Below are positions 6,157-6,221 of a stretch of 6,221 nt of DNA, one piece after another (the stretch's first letter is position 1; each line of letters starts with the position of its first letter). The DNA is from Hydrogenothermaceae bacterium (GTDB taxonomy: Bacteria; Aquificota; Aquificia; Aquificales; Hydrogenothermaceae), in the NCBI GenBank assembly GCA_012961365.1, contig DTZN01000126.1, positions 1-6,221 of the forward strand, written 5' to 3'. The notes under the pieces were generated by a model, which did not search any database, was not told the origin of the DNA, and saw only the letters and a list, made by a program, of their open reading frames with translations. The position numbers were made by a program, and so were the translations under genes.

Positions 6157-6221
6157 TATACAATTACCTTATTTTTACCTGTTTTTTTAGCAATATAGAG
6201 ATTTTTATCCGCTTCGTCAAT
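6156..6221 (-). CDS. C-terminal fragment of a GGDEF-domain protein (probable diguanylate cyclase, partial)
   Basis: The last 21 codons and the TAA (6158-6156) of a minus-strand gene that enters from the right edge. The visible peptide IDEADKNLYIAKKTGKNKVI (followed by V and stop) matches the well-known end of GGDEF domains, whose consensus reads roughly ADxALYxAKxxGRNRV. GGDEF domains make cyclic di-GMP from two GTP. The active-site GG(D/E)EF motif and any sensory domain lie outside the window, so activity cannot be judged; a degenerate or EAL-fused form is not excluded, although the protein stops right after GGDEF. The stop overlaps the radical SAM start in TAATG, which suggests translational coupling between the two. 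Confidence 0.85.
   Translation of the reverse strand: MDEADKNLYIAKKTGKNKVIV

Noticed and set aside
1..6221. CRISPR array, tRNA/rRNA gene, insertion sequence or defence island
   Set aside because: No regularly spaced repeats, tRNA-like cloverleaf with GC-rich stems, transposase motifs or terminal inverted repeats were seen. Uma2 alone is not enough to call a defence or mobile locus.

Overview
The window is AT-rich bacterial chromosome, densely packed with genes. I infer a member of the Aquificales/Aquificota, most likely a low-GC lineage such as the Hydrogenothermaceae (Sulfurihydrogenibium-like). The main reason is the leucyl-tRNA synthetase gene. It ends just after the catalytic-core motif QGMVL, lacks the KMSKS half of the enzyme, and is followed immediately by an unrelated gene. 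This matches the alpha subunit of the split (alpha/beta) LeuRS described in Aquifex aeolicus. The genus assignment is inference; the split is visible in the sequence.

Layout. Left block, all on the minus strand and read from right to left: leuS alpha (2305-4137, TTG start); a phosphoglucomutase/phosphomannomutase (932-2308) joined to it by an ATGA overlap; a strongly acidic 133-residue protein of unknown function (477-878); a YbgC/4HBT-type hotdog thioesterase (77-472); and, at the left edge, the first 20 codons of a further gene (1-60) with a good ribosome binding site and a start resembling a membrane-anchored sensor or chemoreceptor. The gaps are so small that the block could be a single transcription unit.

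Centre. A 65-bp divergent spacer (4138-4202) separates leuS alpha from hemJ (4203-4631, plus strand), an integral-membrane protoporphyrinogen IX oxidase and the only plus-strand gene. hemJ runs head-on into a Uma2/DUF820 PD-(D/E)xK nuclease-fold gene (4628-5239, minus), and their stop codons overlap.

Right block, minus strand: a partial gene entering from the right edge (6156-6221) whose 21 visible residues are the C-terminal end of a GGDEF (diguanylate cyclase) domain; a YhcC/YtqA-type (TIGR01212) radical SAM protein (5242-6156) that overlaps it by one base; and the Uma2 gene 2 bp further on.

The genes do not form one pathway. They are mostly housekeeping functions (translation, sugar-phosphate metabolism, haem synthesis, probable RNA modification) in compact operons, as is typical of Aquificales, where functionally unrelated genes are often co-transcribed. 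No RNA gene, CRISPR array, insertion sequence or convincing hairpin terminator was seen, and no stretch over 70 bp is without a gene. I found no convincing new multi-gene system. The points most worth following are the split LeuRS, the acidic orphan protein, the Uma2 protein with an intact DxK site, and the two edge genes.
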